Below, one piece after another: positions 26,706-34,340 of a stretch of DNA of 64,000 nucleotides. The position numbers and the translations under genes are program-made. This DNA is from Flavobacteriales bacterium (lineage in GTDB: Bacteria > Bacteroidota > Bacteroidia > CAIKAF01). The DNA is taken from NCBI GenBank assembly GCA_025451235.1, contig JANWKT010000001.1, positions 186,001 to 250,000 on the forward strand, given 5' to 3'. A model generated the notes under the pieces. That model made no database searches and had not been told where the DNA came from. It saw nothing but the letters and a program-made list of their open reading frames with translations. The number at the start of each line of letters is the position of its first letter. The first letter of the stretch is position 1.

Positions 26706-28463
26706 TTATTGCTTGATCAGCTTCCAGGTTTTCGATGCATTTCCCGACTGAACTTTTAGCATGTAAACCCCAGCGGCAAACCCTCTAAAATCAACTACTG
26801 CCTGATCATTGCTGATGGTGGTAGTTTTTTGTATAAGTTGGCCAAGTTCATTGTATATTTCAATTTCAGCAGGTCCAGTTAGTTCATCCAGAAAATCAAT
26901 GGTGATCATATCACTCACCGGATTAGGATAAATATTTACTTGGATACTTCCTTGTTCATCCTCCAGCCCTAATCCTGGTAAATACCTTAATCTTTGAACG
27001 AATAATTCCCCAAGACTGCCCGGTCCGGTAAGGTTGATGGTGGTAGGGTCTGGTTCAAAATCTATAGTACCCCAAAAATGTCCGGTGAGGTAAATTTTAT
27101 CAAGAGCATCTGCAGTCACAGCCCAGGCATAGGAAGTACCCGCTCCTGGATCATTGGCCGCCCAGTAAAAATTTCCTGCTGAGTCAAGCACCGAAAGAAA
27201 TGCGCTGGTATTGGTTGAAGTGAGTTCAATGATCCCTGCTCCTGGATCGAAATCTACCGTACCTCTCATAAATCCGCTTGTATAGACCAATCCAGCACCA
27301 TCAGAATAAACCCCTGTTGCTTCGTCGGCAGAGTTCCTTCCAAACCTGGCAGCCCATTTATATTTACCATTGTAATCCTGCTTCAAAACATATGCATCGG
27401 TACTTCCACTGGATGTTAAATTGGCCACTCCCGGTCCTGGATCAAAATCCGCTGTAGCTACAAACTGGTATGCTGAATAAACATTCCCATTGTTATCTAC
27501 AGATAGATCAGGATAGTCCTGTAAAGGGTTACTTAAATCCCCTTCTACATGGTTGGCCCACATAAAACTTCCTGCATTATCCAATTTACATACAAAGCGG
27601 CTGCCTGTGGTTGTTTGGTTATTGGTTCCAGCCCCCGGATCAAAGTCAGCCGTACCATAAAAAATCCCACCAATATATACTTTTCCCGTTGGGTCAGTAT
27701 CAATGCTGGTGCCTATTACATTTAGGTCACAATAAAAGTTTTTGGCCCATACATAATTCCCGGCCGAAGTCAATTTTACTATATAAGTATTCTTATTCGG
27801 GGAAGAAGTTAAGTTAGCCACTCCGGGTCCTGGATCGAAATCCATGGTAGCTCCGAAATTCCCTGTAAAAAATACATGGTCACTGTCACTCACAGTTATT
27901 GAAAAACCATAATCATCATAGGGGCCAACAAATTCTTTTACCCATACCAGGTTCCCATTAGGATCATATTTGGCCACATAAGGGTCCATAAACCCGATGA
28001 GATTACTCACTCCAGGCCCTGGATCAAAATCGGTAGTATCATCGTGCATACCTGTTATATAACAATTTCCTGCATTGTCCAATGCGATATCGTGACCTTC
28101 GTTATAGCCAGAACCACCCATGTTAATAGCCCATAAAAAATTACCTGAAGAATCTATTTTTGAAACAAAGATATCCTTCCCTCCACCAGCTGTAGTAGCC
28201 GTTAAATTGCTCACGCCAGCACCCGGATCAAAATCCACGGTGCCTTCAAATTCCCCTACGGTATATACATTGTAATTTACATCTACCACAACGGATCTGC
28301 TCCAGTTCCCATAATTGGTAGGCCCAGATTTTGCAAATTGGCGGACCCAATGCAAATTTTGGGCTTGTAATAATTGAGTACTAAAACATAAAATAAAAAT
28401 GGATCCTAAAAAAAGGGGAACGATCTTTTTGCCGGTTAATTTCTGAGGTATTTGTTTCTCCAT
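26706..28463 (-). CDS. T9SS cargo: seven DFDPGPG propeller blades with type-A CTD
   Basis: A 585-residue secreted protein. A long signal peptide (IVPLFLGSIFILCFSTQLLQAQ) is followed by seven SBBP-like blades of about 60 residues. Each contains a DFDPGxG-type turn and a phrase such as SKIDSSGNFLWA. Seven blades suggest a closed beta-propeller, and the acidic turn may bind calcium. The C-terminal 80 residues (NIYPNPVSDMITIDF to KTWKLIKQ) are a type-A T9SS sorting domain. ATG at 28463 is chosen because a TAAATTTG promoter element at 28499-28506 would start the mRNA after the upstream ATG at 28520. The protein at 51.8 kb has the same blades. Confidence 0.88.
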   Translation of the reverse strand: MEKQIPQKLTGKKIVPLFLGSIFILCFSTQLLQAQNLHWVRQFAKSGPTNYGNWSRSVVVDVNYNVYTVGEFEGTVDFDPGAGVSNLTATTAGGGKDIFVSKIDSSGNFLWAINMGGSGYNEGHDIALDNAGNCYITGMHDDTTDFDPGPGVSNLIGFMDPYVAKYDPNGNLVWVKEFVGPYDDYGFSITVSDSDHVFFTGNFGATMDFDPGPGVANLTSSPNKNTYIVKLTSAGNYVWAKNFYCDLNVIGTSIDTDPTGKVYIGGIFYGTADFDPGAGTNNQTTTGSRFVCKLDNAGSFMWANHVEGDLSNPLQDYPDLSVDNNGNVYSAYQFVATADFDPGPGVANLTSSGSTDAYVLKQDYNGKYKWAARFGRNSADEATGVYSDGAGLVYTSGFMRGTVDFDPGAGIIELTSTNTSAFLSVLDSAGNFYWAANDPGAGTSYAWAVTADALDKIYLTGHFWGTIDFEPDPTTINLTGPGSLGELFVQRLRYLPGLGLEDEQGSIQVNIYPNPVSDMITIDFLDELTGPAEIEIYNELGQLIQKTTTISNDQAVVDFRGFAAGVYMLKVQSGNASKTWKLIKQ

Positions 28464-28498
28464 ATCTCGAGGGAATGTTTTTAAATTCATAAGCTCTA

Positions 28499-28532
28499 CA
28501 AATTTAGCAATCTTCATCAAAGTTGAACAAAT
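28499..28532 (-). promoter_or_regulatory. Candidate promoter of the 28.5-26.7 kb T9SS gene
   Basis: On the minus strand, TTTG (28532-28529), a 22-base spacer, then TAAATTTG (28506-28499). This favours translation from ATG 28463 over the upstream in-frame ATG at 28520. Confidence 0.45.
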
Positions 28533-28545
28533 TCTTGTTAAACAA

Positions 28546-28574
28546 AAAGGGCGGAAAAAATTTCCGCCCTTTTC
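28546..28574 (-). terminator. Intrinsic terminator
   Basis: AAAAGGGCGGAAA and TTTCCGCCCTTTT form a 13-bp stem with a 3-base loop. On the minus strand the T-run continues to TTTTTG. It follows the stop of the 28.6-31.0 kb gene by 20 bases. Confidence 0.85.
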
Positions 28575-28593
28575 AATATGTTGATTAAAATGA

Positions 28594-31035
28594 TTATCTT
28601 ATTAAAGATACATGTCCAAAGTAGGTAAAATCATCCCCTTTTTCATTTTTGAAGTATACGCGATATACATAGACATCCTGTGGACAGTCGTTATTCGTTC
28701 CTGATACTTTTCCTATCCAAGGCTTATCGCTTGTATTGCTTTTGAACACCGAAATCCCCCATCTGTCGAACACCTCTACATCAATAGTAATGATCGTTTT
28801 ATTGAGGTTTCTACCTACCGGGAACCAAATATCATTCAATCCATCCTGGTTTCCTGGAGTAAAGCTGTTGGGTATCCATATTTCACTTACATCCTGAACA
28901 ATGATAGGATGCTGCACCGTATCGGCGCAGCCATAAATAGTACTTACATATAAGGTCACCATAAATGTATCGGCATATGAAAACTGGAACGAAGGACTGC
29001 TTGCCACAGATGATCCCAATCCATCAAAATCCCATAGGAAGTTCACCGCATCCAAACTGGATGTATTGGTAAACGAAACCACTGTATTTAGATCCGCCGG
29101 TTGTGGTGTTGCAAAAAAGTCAGCCGTAGGTACACTGTATATATTTATATAATCTACAATCGACAGAGAATCTATACAACCCATATCGGAAATAGCTACC
29201 AAAGTTACATCATAGGCTCCTGGAGTATTGAAAGTAAAGGATGGATTTTGTGCTCCTGAAGATCCTTGTCCTTCCACGAACCAGTTATAAATGGTGATCG
29301 TTCCACTGGCAATATTTGAATTGTTTTGGAGATTAACCGTTACAGGCGCACAGCCATTCACTATAGGTGCTGAAAATGCAACTACCGGTTCGTCGTACAA
29401 CAATACGGTTACATTGTCAGTAGCAGTACATCCATTTGCATCCGTTGCATTTACTGTATAAGTAGTAGTAGCAACAGGATATGCTGCAGATGAAGCGGCA
29501 TTTGGTGTGGATACAGTCGCTGCAGGACTCCATACATAGTTTACAGAACCAACTGCATTCAATGTGGTTCCATAACCTGGACATACCCCAGGATCCGTTG
29601 CCGTAGCGGTTACGCTAGGTGCAGGGAAAACAGTAACTGTATTCGTGGTGCTATCTACACATCCGTTCACATCTGTTCCTACAATTGAATAGGTAATGGT
29701 GCTGGCTGGATTTGCATTTACAACATTTGAATTAGGATTGTCCAAACCTGTTGCGGGGGTCCATACATAAGTTTGAGCTCCATTTGCGGTCATTTGAACA
29801 GAACCACCTGGGCATATTCCTGGATTTACAGGTAAAACGGTAACATTAGGAGCTGGCCACATATTTAAAACGGCGTTGGCAGTTCCAGTACATCCATTGG
29901 CATCAATTACATCAACAGAGATAGGACCAGGTGTTCCACTAGTATAAGTTGGACCCGTGCTACCGTCAGACCATAGATAGGTTGAATAGGGTTGGTCGGT
30001 CCCTACTGTAATGGTTTGGCCAGGACAAAAATCATAAGGACCAGGAATTGATGGGAAAATATTGGGTGGTCCTGGAATTACAGTGATCGTATCCGGGCCG
30101 TTGGCTCCAACAAATCCCATACAGGTCATGTAACCATTGTAGCACGCTCCATAATCCACATGACAAGTATAAGAAGCTCCACCTGCAGGAGGTGTAACGT
30201 TGATGGTTAAACCGGTTCCAATCGGAACTGGATTACCTACTTGATACCAATTATAAGTTGGAGCAACAGGCGCACCTGAAGGGGTCCATCGGTATGCATT
30301 GTTAGTGGTGGTCCAAGCCGAAGCATTTCTGCCCGGTACGGTAATAGCCACTGAGCCCGCTAAATTATGAAGTCCTTCGGTTCCAGCACCTGAATTCCAT
30401 CCAGGGCAATTATTTTTGTTGGTGATATGACATTCAATGATATTGGTACTTTCATAAATAACTATCTGGATATTATTGGCACCACCACAAGAATAAGAAG
30501 GCACATTCACCCAGCTCACTACCAATTTTCTGCAAGGAGCAACTCCTTGAGTCTGATACCTGATCTGTCCTCCGGCACCTGGGTTAAAGTCAAAATAAGG
30601 ACCCATGATACAGTTTTTAGGAACACAAGCATTCACACTTGGAATAGGAATAGTAGAACAGTTCCATGAAGCTGATTGGCCAGCTGAAAAGGAAATCCAA
30701 CCATTGGACCCACAATAAAAGTTAGTATATGTATTTCCAAAAAAGCAGAATGAAAATCCTATTGGGTAAGCCCCGGAAACCTGATCATCTCCCAAAGGAA
30801 TTACTGTACCCGCATTAGGTGAGGGGGCAAAAGTTATATTGGTCAAACCATAACTGGTTGTATTCAATGGATTTGGGCCTCCTGGAGGACAGTTGGTAAA
30901 ATCAGCCGTTAAGGTAGTGGTATTGGTACCACATGGCAACTGAATGTCCGGTCCTATATAAGGACAAAGTCCTTGAGCTGAAACTTGTACAACCAGCGCT
31001 GCGCCGATAATTAATAGCCCGTATAATTTTTTCAT
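28594..31035 (-). CDS. T9SS cargo: multi-domain PKD/Ig-like protein with type-B (gliding) CTD
   Basis: An 813-residue cell-surface protein. A signal peptide (MKKLYGLLIIGAALVVQVSA) is followed by a cysteine-rich N-terminal region with FSFCFFGNTYTNFYCGSNGWISF (a nidogen/GEVED-like pattern, about residues 90-115). Then come several Ig/PKD-like repeats with the phrase CPGGSVQMTANG...YVWTPATGL and a PKD domain (VSFTNTSSLDAVNFLWDFDG). The last about 90 residues (IWIPNSFTPGNQDGLNDIWFP, VFDRWGISVF, FTYFGHVSLIR) are the gliding motility-associated C-terminal domain, a type-B T9SS signal. Such proteins are usually large adhesins. No enzyme motif is seen. Confidence 0.9.
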   Translation of the reverse strand: MKKLYGLLIIGAALVVQVSAQGLCPYIGPDIQLPCGTNTTTLTADFTNCPPGGPNPLNTTSYGLTNITFAPSPNAGTVIPLGDDQVSGAYPIGFSFCFFGNTYTNFYCGSNGWISFSAGQSASWNCSTIPIPSVNACVPKNCIMGPYFDFNPGAGGQIRYQTQGVAPCRKLVVSWVNVPSYSCGGANNIQIVIYESTNIIECHITNKNNCPGWNSGAGTEGLHNLAGSVAITVPGRNASAWTTTNNAYRWTPSGAPVAPTYNWYQVGNPVPIGTGLTINVTPPAGGASYTCHVDYGACYNGYMTCMGFVGANGPDTITVIPGPPNIFPSIPGPYDFCPGQTITVGTDQPYSTYLWSDGSTGPTYTSGTPGPISVDVIDANGCTGTANAVLNMWPAPNVTVLPVNPGICPGGSVQMTANGAQTYVWTPATGLDNPNSNVVNANPASTITYSIVGTDVNGCVDSTTNTVTVFPAPSVTATATDPGVCPGYGTTLNAVGSVNYVWSPAATVSTPNAASSAAYPVATTTYTVNATDANGCTATDNVTVLLYDEPVVAFSAPIVNGCAPVTVNLQNNSNIASGTITIYNWFVEGQGSSGAQNPSFTFNTPGAYDVTLVAISDMGCIDSLSIVDYINIYSVPTADFFATPQPADLNTVVSFTNTSSLDAVNFLWDFDGLGSSVASSPSFQFSYADTFMVTLYVSTIYGCADTVQHPIIVQDVSEIWIPNSFTPGNQDGLNDIWFPVGRNLNKTIITIDVEVFDRWGISVFKSNTSDKPWIGKVSGTNNDCPQDVYVYRVYFKNEKGDDFTYFGHVSLIR

Positions 31036-31267
31036 CGTGAGTAATGATTTTTTGTTAGTGTTAGTCGTCTTGTATAAACCATTAATGATAAATGAAGCCT
31101 AATGGTTGCAAGGCCCTCAAAATATTTTTGCAAAAGGTTAACAATAAAACTGAAACATTTTAGCAAAGGTACGGAAATTCAGGCAAATGCTACGTTTACA
31201 GATGTTAAGGATATGTTTTTACATTTTTTTTAATATTTTTTTAAGACGAGGGGAAAGTATACAAAAA

Positions 31268-31290
31268 AGGCTCCCTTAACACGGGAGCCT
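31268..31290 (-). terminator. Terminator after tRNA-Leu
   Basis: AGGCTCCC and GGGAGCCT form an 8-bp stem directly after the tRNA CCA end, followed on the minus strand by TTTTTTGT. Confidence 0.85.
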
Positions 31291-31377
31291 TGGTGCCCAG
31301 AACAGGAATCGAACCTGCACATCCTTGCGAATACAAGATTTTGAGTCTAGCGCGTCTACCAATTCCGCCATCTGGGC
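31291..31377 (-). tRNA. tRNA-Leu (anticodon CAA)
   Basis: An 87-base class II tRNA with encoded CCA. The acceptor arms GCCCAGA and TCTGGGC pair perfectly. The D-arm contains AATTGGTAGAC. The anticodon loop CTCAAAA gives anticodon CAA, so it reads UUG. The variable arm is long (TATTCGCAAGGATGT), as expected for leucine, and the T-arm is GCAGG-TTCGATT-CCTGT. One T-T mismatch appears in the anticodon stem (CTAGA/TCTTG). Confidence 0.95.
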
Positions 31378-31386
31378 TCTTAATGT

Positions 31387-31504
31387 GCAACTCTAAAATC
31401 TTTGAATTTCGGCGTTGGACTTCAACCTCAAAATGCTCATTTACTTATGTAAACTGCGCTTTTTCGGTCTCGTCCGCCTTGAAATTCTTTGCTTTTAGAG
31501 CTGC
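31387..31504. repeat. Inverted-repeat intergenic element, copy A (118 bp)
   Basis: The ends are inverted repeats: GCAaCTCTAAAAtctTTGAATTTC at the left and GAAATTCTTTGCTTTTAGAGCTGC at the right. Inside are GTTGGACTTCAACCTCAAAA and a hairpin built on TTTACttatGTAAA. Copy B at 55130-55309 shares the internal words and the architecture, but its stem bases differ in a compensated way. No gene is present. The element lies between tRNA-Leu and prs. Confidence 0.75.
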
Positions 31505-31536
31505 CTACCTAAGCTATTAAAGAACTTTATTCTTAG

Positions 31537-31571
31537 CCCCTAAATAAGGGCTTAGCGCCCTTATTTAGGGG
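31537..31571. repeat. Perfect 15-bp stem hairpin upstream of prs
   Basis: CCCCTAAATAAGGGC (31537-31551) pairs perfectly with GCCCTTATTTAGGGG (31557-31571) around a 5-base loop. It lies about 40 bases before the prs -33 element. No T-run follows on the plus strand. It may insulate prs or be a mobile hairpin unit. Confidence 0.7.
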
Positions 31572-31608
31572 TACAAAAGTATAAATTTCCCCTTGTTCCA
31601 CAATTATT

Positions 31609-31639
31609 TTTGATTAAAAACTATATTTTCATAGCTTTG
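31609..31639 (+). promoter_or_regulatory. Promoter of prs-rplY
   Basis: TTTG at 31609-31612, a 19-base spacer, then TAGCTTTG at 31632-31639. Both elements and the spacing are a full match to the Bacteroidota consensus. Confidence 0.7.
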
Positions 31640-31671
31640 CACTCCTTTTACAAAAAGGATTTGAGCTAAAA

Positions 31672-32604
31672 ATGTCATCAACTCCAAAAATATTTTCTGG
31701 CGAAGGATCGCAGGTGCTGGCAGCAAAAATTGCCAAGGCCTATGGCTGCGAACTGGGAAAAATGAAAATTCAGCATTTCAGCGATGGTGAGTTCCAGCCT
31801 GTATTTGAAGAAACCGTAAGGGGTTGTGATGTATTCTTAATTCAAAGCACCTTCCCTCCTGCGGACCATTTATTGGAATTGTTATTAATGGTAGATGCTG
31901 CTAAAAGGGCATCCGCCAGGAATATCATTGCAGTGATGCCTTATTTTGGTTATGCCCGTCAGGACAGGAAGGATAAACCCCGTGTAGCCATCGGATCTAA
32001 GCTGGTAGCCAATCTGCTTACGGCAGCCGGTGTTACCCGTATCATGACCATGGACCTGCATGCGGACCAGATTCAGGGGTTCTTTGATGTTCCGGTTGAC
32101 CATTTATATGCCTCTGCTTTATTTGCAGGTCATATCAAAAACAACGCTACCGATAATATGATCGTGGTAGCTCCGGATATCGGAGGTTCGAAAAGAGCCA
32201 ACGCCTATTCAAAATATTTAGGGCTCGAAATGGCCATGATCTATAAACAACGCGCCGCCGCCAATCAGGTGGAAGGAATGACATTGATAGGAGATGTAAA
32301 GGGAAAAGATGTGATCATGATTGATGACATGGTGGATACTGCAGGTACCCTTTGCAAAGCAGCAGACCTGTTGATCGATAACGGCGCAAAATCAGTTACG
32401 GCTTACTGCACACATCCCATCCTTTCGGGAAGTGCTTATGATAAAATAGAAAAATCAAAACTTTCAAAATTGGTGGTTACCGATACGATTCCTCTGAAGC
32501 AATCCTCGTCCAGGATAGAGGTTATTTCGGTGGCAGACCTTTTTGGCGATGTAATTAAAAAGTTGTTAGTGGACGAATCTATCAGCTCATCATTCATTTT
32601 TTAA
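31672..32604 (+). CDS. prs: Ribose-phosphate pyrophosphokinase
   Basis: A 310-residue enzyme making PRPP from ribose 5-phosphate and ATP for nucleotide, histidine and NAD synthesis. The ATP/ribose loops are conserved: FSDGEFQPVFEETVRG, PYFGYARQDRKDKPRV, MTMDLHADQIQGFF and the PRPP loop VIMIDDMVDTAGTL. The length is typical. ATG at 31672 gives the expected N-terminus (PKIFSGEGSQVLA). A full consensus promoter lies upstream, and rplY follows after 27 bases, so the two are probably co-transcribed. Confidence 0.97.
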   Translation: MSSTPKIFSGEGSQVLAAKIAKAYGCELGKMKIQHFSDGEFQPVFEETVRGCDVFLIQSTFPPADHLLELLLMVDAAKRASARNIIAVMPYFGYARQDRKDKPRVAIGSKLVANLLTAAGVTRIMTMDLHADQIQGFFDVPVDHLYASALFAGHIKNNATDNMIVVAPDIGGSKRANAYSKYLGLEMAMIYKQRAAANQVEGMTLIGDVKGKDVIMIDDMVDTAGTLCKAADLLIDNGAKSVTAYCTHPILSGSAYDKIEKSKLSKLVVTDTIPLKQSSSRIEVISVADLFGDVIKKLLVDESISSSFIF

Positions 32605-32631
32605 ATTTAAATGAACTAAAAAAAACAAGCG

Positions 32632-33276
32632 ATGAAAACGCTAGAATTAAAAGGACAAAAAAGAGAAACCATTGGAAAAAGAGGATCAAAGGATCTTCGC
32701 ATTGCCGAAATGATTCCATGTGTGATTTATGGTGGCGCTGGTACAGTGCACTTTTCAGCTGAACTGGCTGAATTAAAAAAATTCATTTATTCTCCTGAAG
32801 TTTATTTCGCCAGCATTACTGTTGACGGAACTTCTTATAAAGGTGTAATGAAGGAAGTTCAATATCACCCGGTAACGGATGATCTTCATCATGTTGACTT
32901 CTATGAAGTAAAAGAAGATAAAAAAGTAAAGATCTCTCTTCCTGTGAAAGTGGTTGGAAATTCTGCCGGTGTAAGAGCTGGAGGTAGATTGGCCATCAAC
33001 GTTCGTAAACTTCAGGTGGAAGCTTTACCAAAAGACCTTCCTGATTTTATTGAGATCGATATTACCAATATGGAAATCGGTGATAAATTAAGGATCTCCG
33101 AAATGAAATTAAAAGGAGTTACTTTCCTGGATGCACAAAATGTAGTGGTAGCTGCTGTAACAGTTACCCGTAACATTAAATCTGCCGAATCGGAAGAAGC
33201 CAAAGCTAAAACAGATGCTCCTGCAGCTGAAGCCAAAGCTCCTGCTGAAGAAGAGAAAAAGGAGAAGAAAAAATAA
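32632..33276 (+). CDS. rplY: 50S ribosomal protein L25/general stress protein Ctc
   Basis: A 214-residue L25/Ctc-type protein that binds 5S rRNA. The L25 domain covers about residues 1-95 (ELKGQKRETIGKRGSKDLR, VIYGGAGTVHFS, VMKEVQYHPVTDDLHHVDFYEV). The TL5/Ctc beta domain follows (LPVKVVGNSAGVRAGGRLAINVRKLQVEAL). The tail of about 30 residues is a low-complexity Ala/Glu/Lys stretch, common in this family in Bacteroidota. It is second in the prs operon and is followed by a terminator. Confidence 0.95.
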   Translation: MKTLELKGQKRETIGKRGSKDLRIAEMIPCVIYGGAGTVHFSAELAELKKFIYSPEVYFASITVDGTSYKGVMKEVQYHPVTDDLHHVDFYEVKEDKKVKISLPVKVVGNSAGVRAGGRLAINVRKLQVEALPKDLPDFIEIDITNMEIGDKLRISEMKLKGVTFLDAQNVVVAAVTVTRNIKSAESEEAKAKTDAPAAEAKAPAEEEKKEKKK

Positions 33277-33307
33277 GCACCTTATTAACTATCTATACGA
33301 AAAGAGG

Positions 33308-33330
33308 CCCTTCTATGAAGGGCTTTTTTG
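33308..33330. terminator. Intrinsic terminator of prs-rplY
   Basis: GCCCTTC, loop tat, GAAGGGC, then T6. It lies between the convergent rplY and P460-like genes and may serve both. Confidence 0.8.
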
Positions 33331-33333
33331 TTT

Positions 33334-34230
33334 TTAATTGTATGGCCCAAATATTCGATCGTACTTGGTCTCTGCATGACATTTGACACACTTATTGATC
33401 GGACCGAACTGGATCACTTTTCCTTTGTCCAATCCCTCTGAAATATCCATGGTACCATATACCCAGCCCAGGTCATTGGTTTCTGAAGGAGTGGTTTTGT
33501 ACATAATAAAAAGTTCTATTTTCCTTTTGGGTGTATAAAATTGCCATTTGTCATTTCTCACTACTTTCTGGTAATAATAATATTCCTGGTCATCAGGAAG
33601 GGTTTTCGCTGCAGCTTTGATACTGTCCTGAGCAACTGGTGATCTCTTTGATATTGTTGTATCCCCAAATATAGGTGCCATGGAGAGTATAGGAAAGGAT
33701 ACATGCTCCTGTTGAGTTCCGATTACTTCTTTCACCTCCCATACTTCCTTTACCAACACCTGACCTATAGGTTGGGGACTTAGCTTTTGGGAATAGGCAT
33801 TAAAGTCCTTGACAAATAATCTATACAATTTATCCCCATGTGGGCTTGCATAAAAAGGTGCATGGCTGAACTGCATGGTATCACAATCGCCGGAAGGTGG
33901 GGTATAGTCCCCATTGCAATCCATAATCGCAGTTCCCCATACAGCCATTTGGCTCCAATCACTCAATGTTAATGGACGATAATAATAAGTATTGGTATCT
34001 CCGGTTACTTTTCTCATGGAATCATTATAATGCTTGTAGTCGTCTTGTAGTTTTTTATTTACAATGGCCATTGAATCCCGATACTTTTCCTTCTTATCAT
34101 AGAGATGATAGGTTTCATATTCAAGGGATATTTTTTTGAGTTCCTTTTCAATCGGGTCGATCTCACTGGCAATAAACGCCAGGAAAATAAAAGCAAGCAG
34201 AGAAATGCTGAGAATGGTTTTACGTTCCAT
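33334..34230 (-). CDS. Cytochrome P460-like c-type haem protein
   Basis: A 298-residue exported protein with an N-terminal membrane anchor or signal (TILSISLLAFIFLAFIA). A single haem-binding motif, CVKCH, lies at residues 281-285, just before the C-terminus. The preceding region (NDLGWVYGTMDISEGLDKGKVIQFGPINKC) matches the end of the cytochrome P460 fold, where the haem lies near the C-terminus. Residues before this (FKDFNAYSQKLSPQP, KRKIELFIMYK) fit a P460-like beta domain. It could bind or oxidise small molecules or act as a haem sensor. A TATATTTG promoter element lies at 34252-34259. Confidence 0.75.
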   Translation of the reverse strand: MERKTILSISLLAFIFLAFIASEIDPIEKELKKISLEYETYHLYDKKEKYRDSMAIVNKKLQDDYKHYNDSMRKVTGDTNTYYYRPLTLSDWSQMAVWGTAIMDCNGDYTPPSGDCDTMQFSHAPFYASPHGDKLYRLFVKDFNAYSQKLSPQPIGQVLVKEVWEVKEVIGTQQEHVSFPILSMAPIFGDTTISKRSPVAQDSIKAAAKTLPDDQEYYYYQKVVRNDKWQFYTPKRKIELFIMYKTTPSETNDLGWVYGTMDISEGLDKGKVIQFGPINKCVKCHAETKYDRIFGPYN

Positions 34231-34251
34231 ACAATTGGGTGTTCATGAAAA

Positions 34252-34259
34252 CAAATATA
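34252..34259 (-). promoter_or_regulatory. Promoter -7 element of the P460-like gene
   Basis: The minus strand reads TATATTTG, 21 bases before the ATG at 34230. Confidence 0.5.
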
Positions 34260-34302
34260 CACCCTCTTCATGGGTTGGTTTCCTAACGATATGTTAATGA
34301 AA

Positions 34303-34337
34303 AGTCCTACGTCCTAAATCCTGAGTCCTACCCTCCT
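34303..34337. repeat. Degenerate heptanucleotide tandem repeat
   Basis: Five heptamers in phase: AGTCCTA, CGTCCTA, AATCCTG, AGTCCTA, CCCTCCT. It lies between the leuS stop and the P460-like gene start. A similar heptamer series is seen at 48202-48245. Confidence 0.6.
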
Positions 34338-34340
34338 TAC

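Noticed and set aside
31036-31267. A gene in the gap between the 28.6 kb T9SS gene and tRNA-Leu
   Set aside because: No frame with a plausible start was found. A TACCTTTG element on the minus strand (31164-31171) may be a promoter with a long leader, but it lacks a -33 partner.
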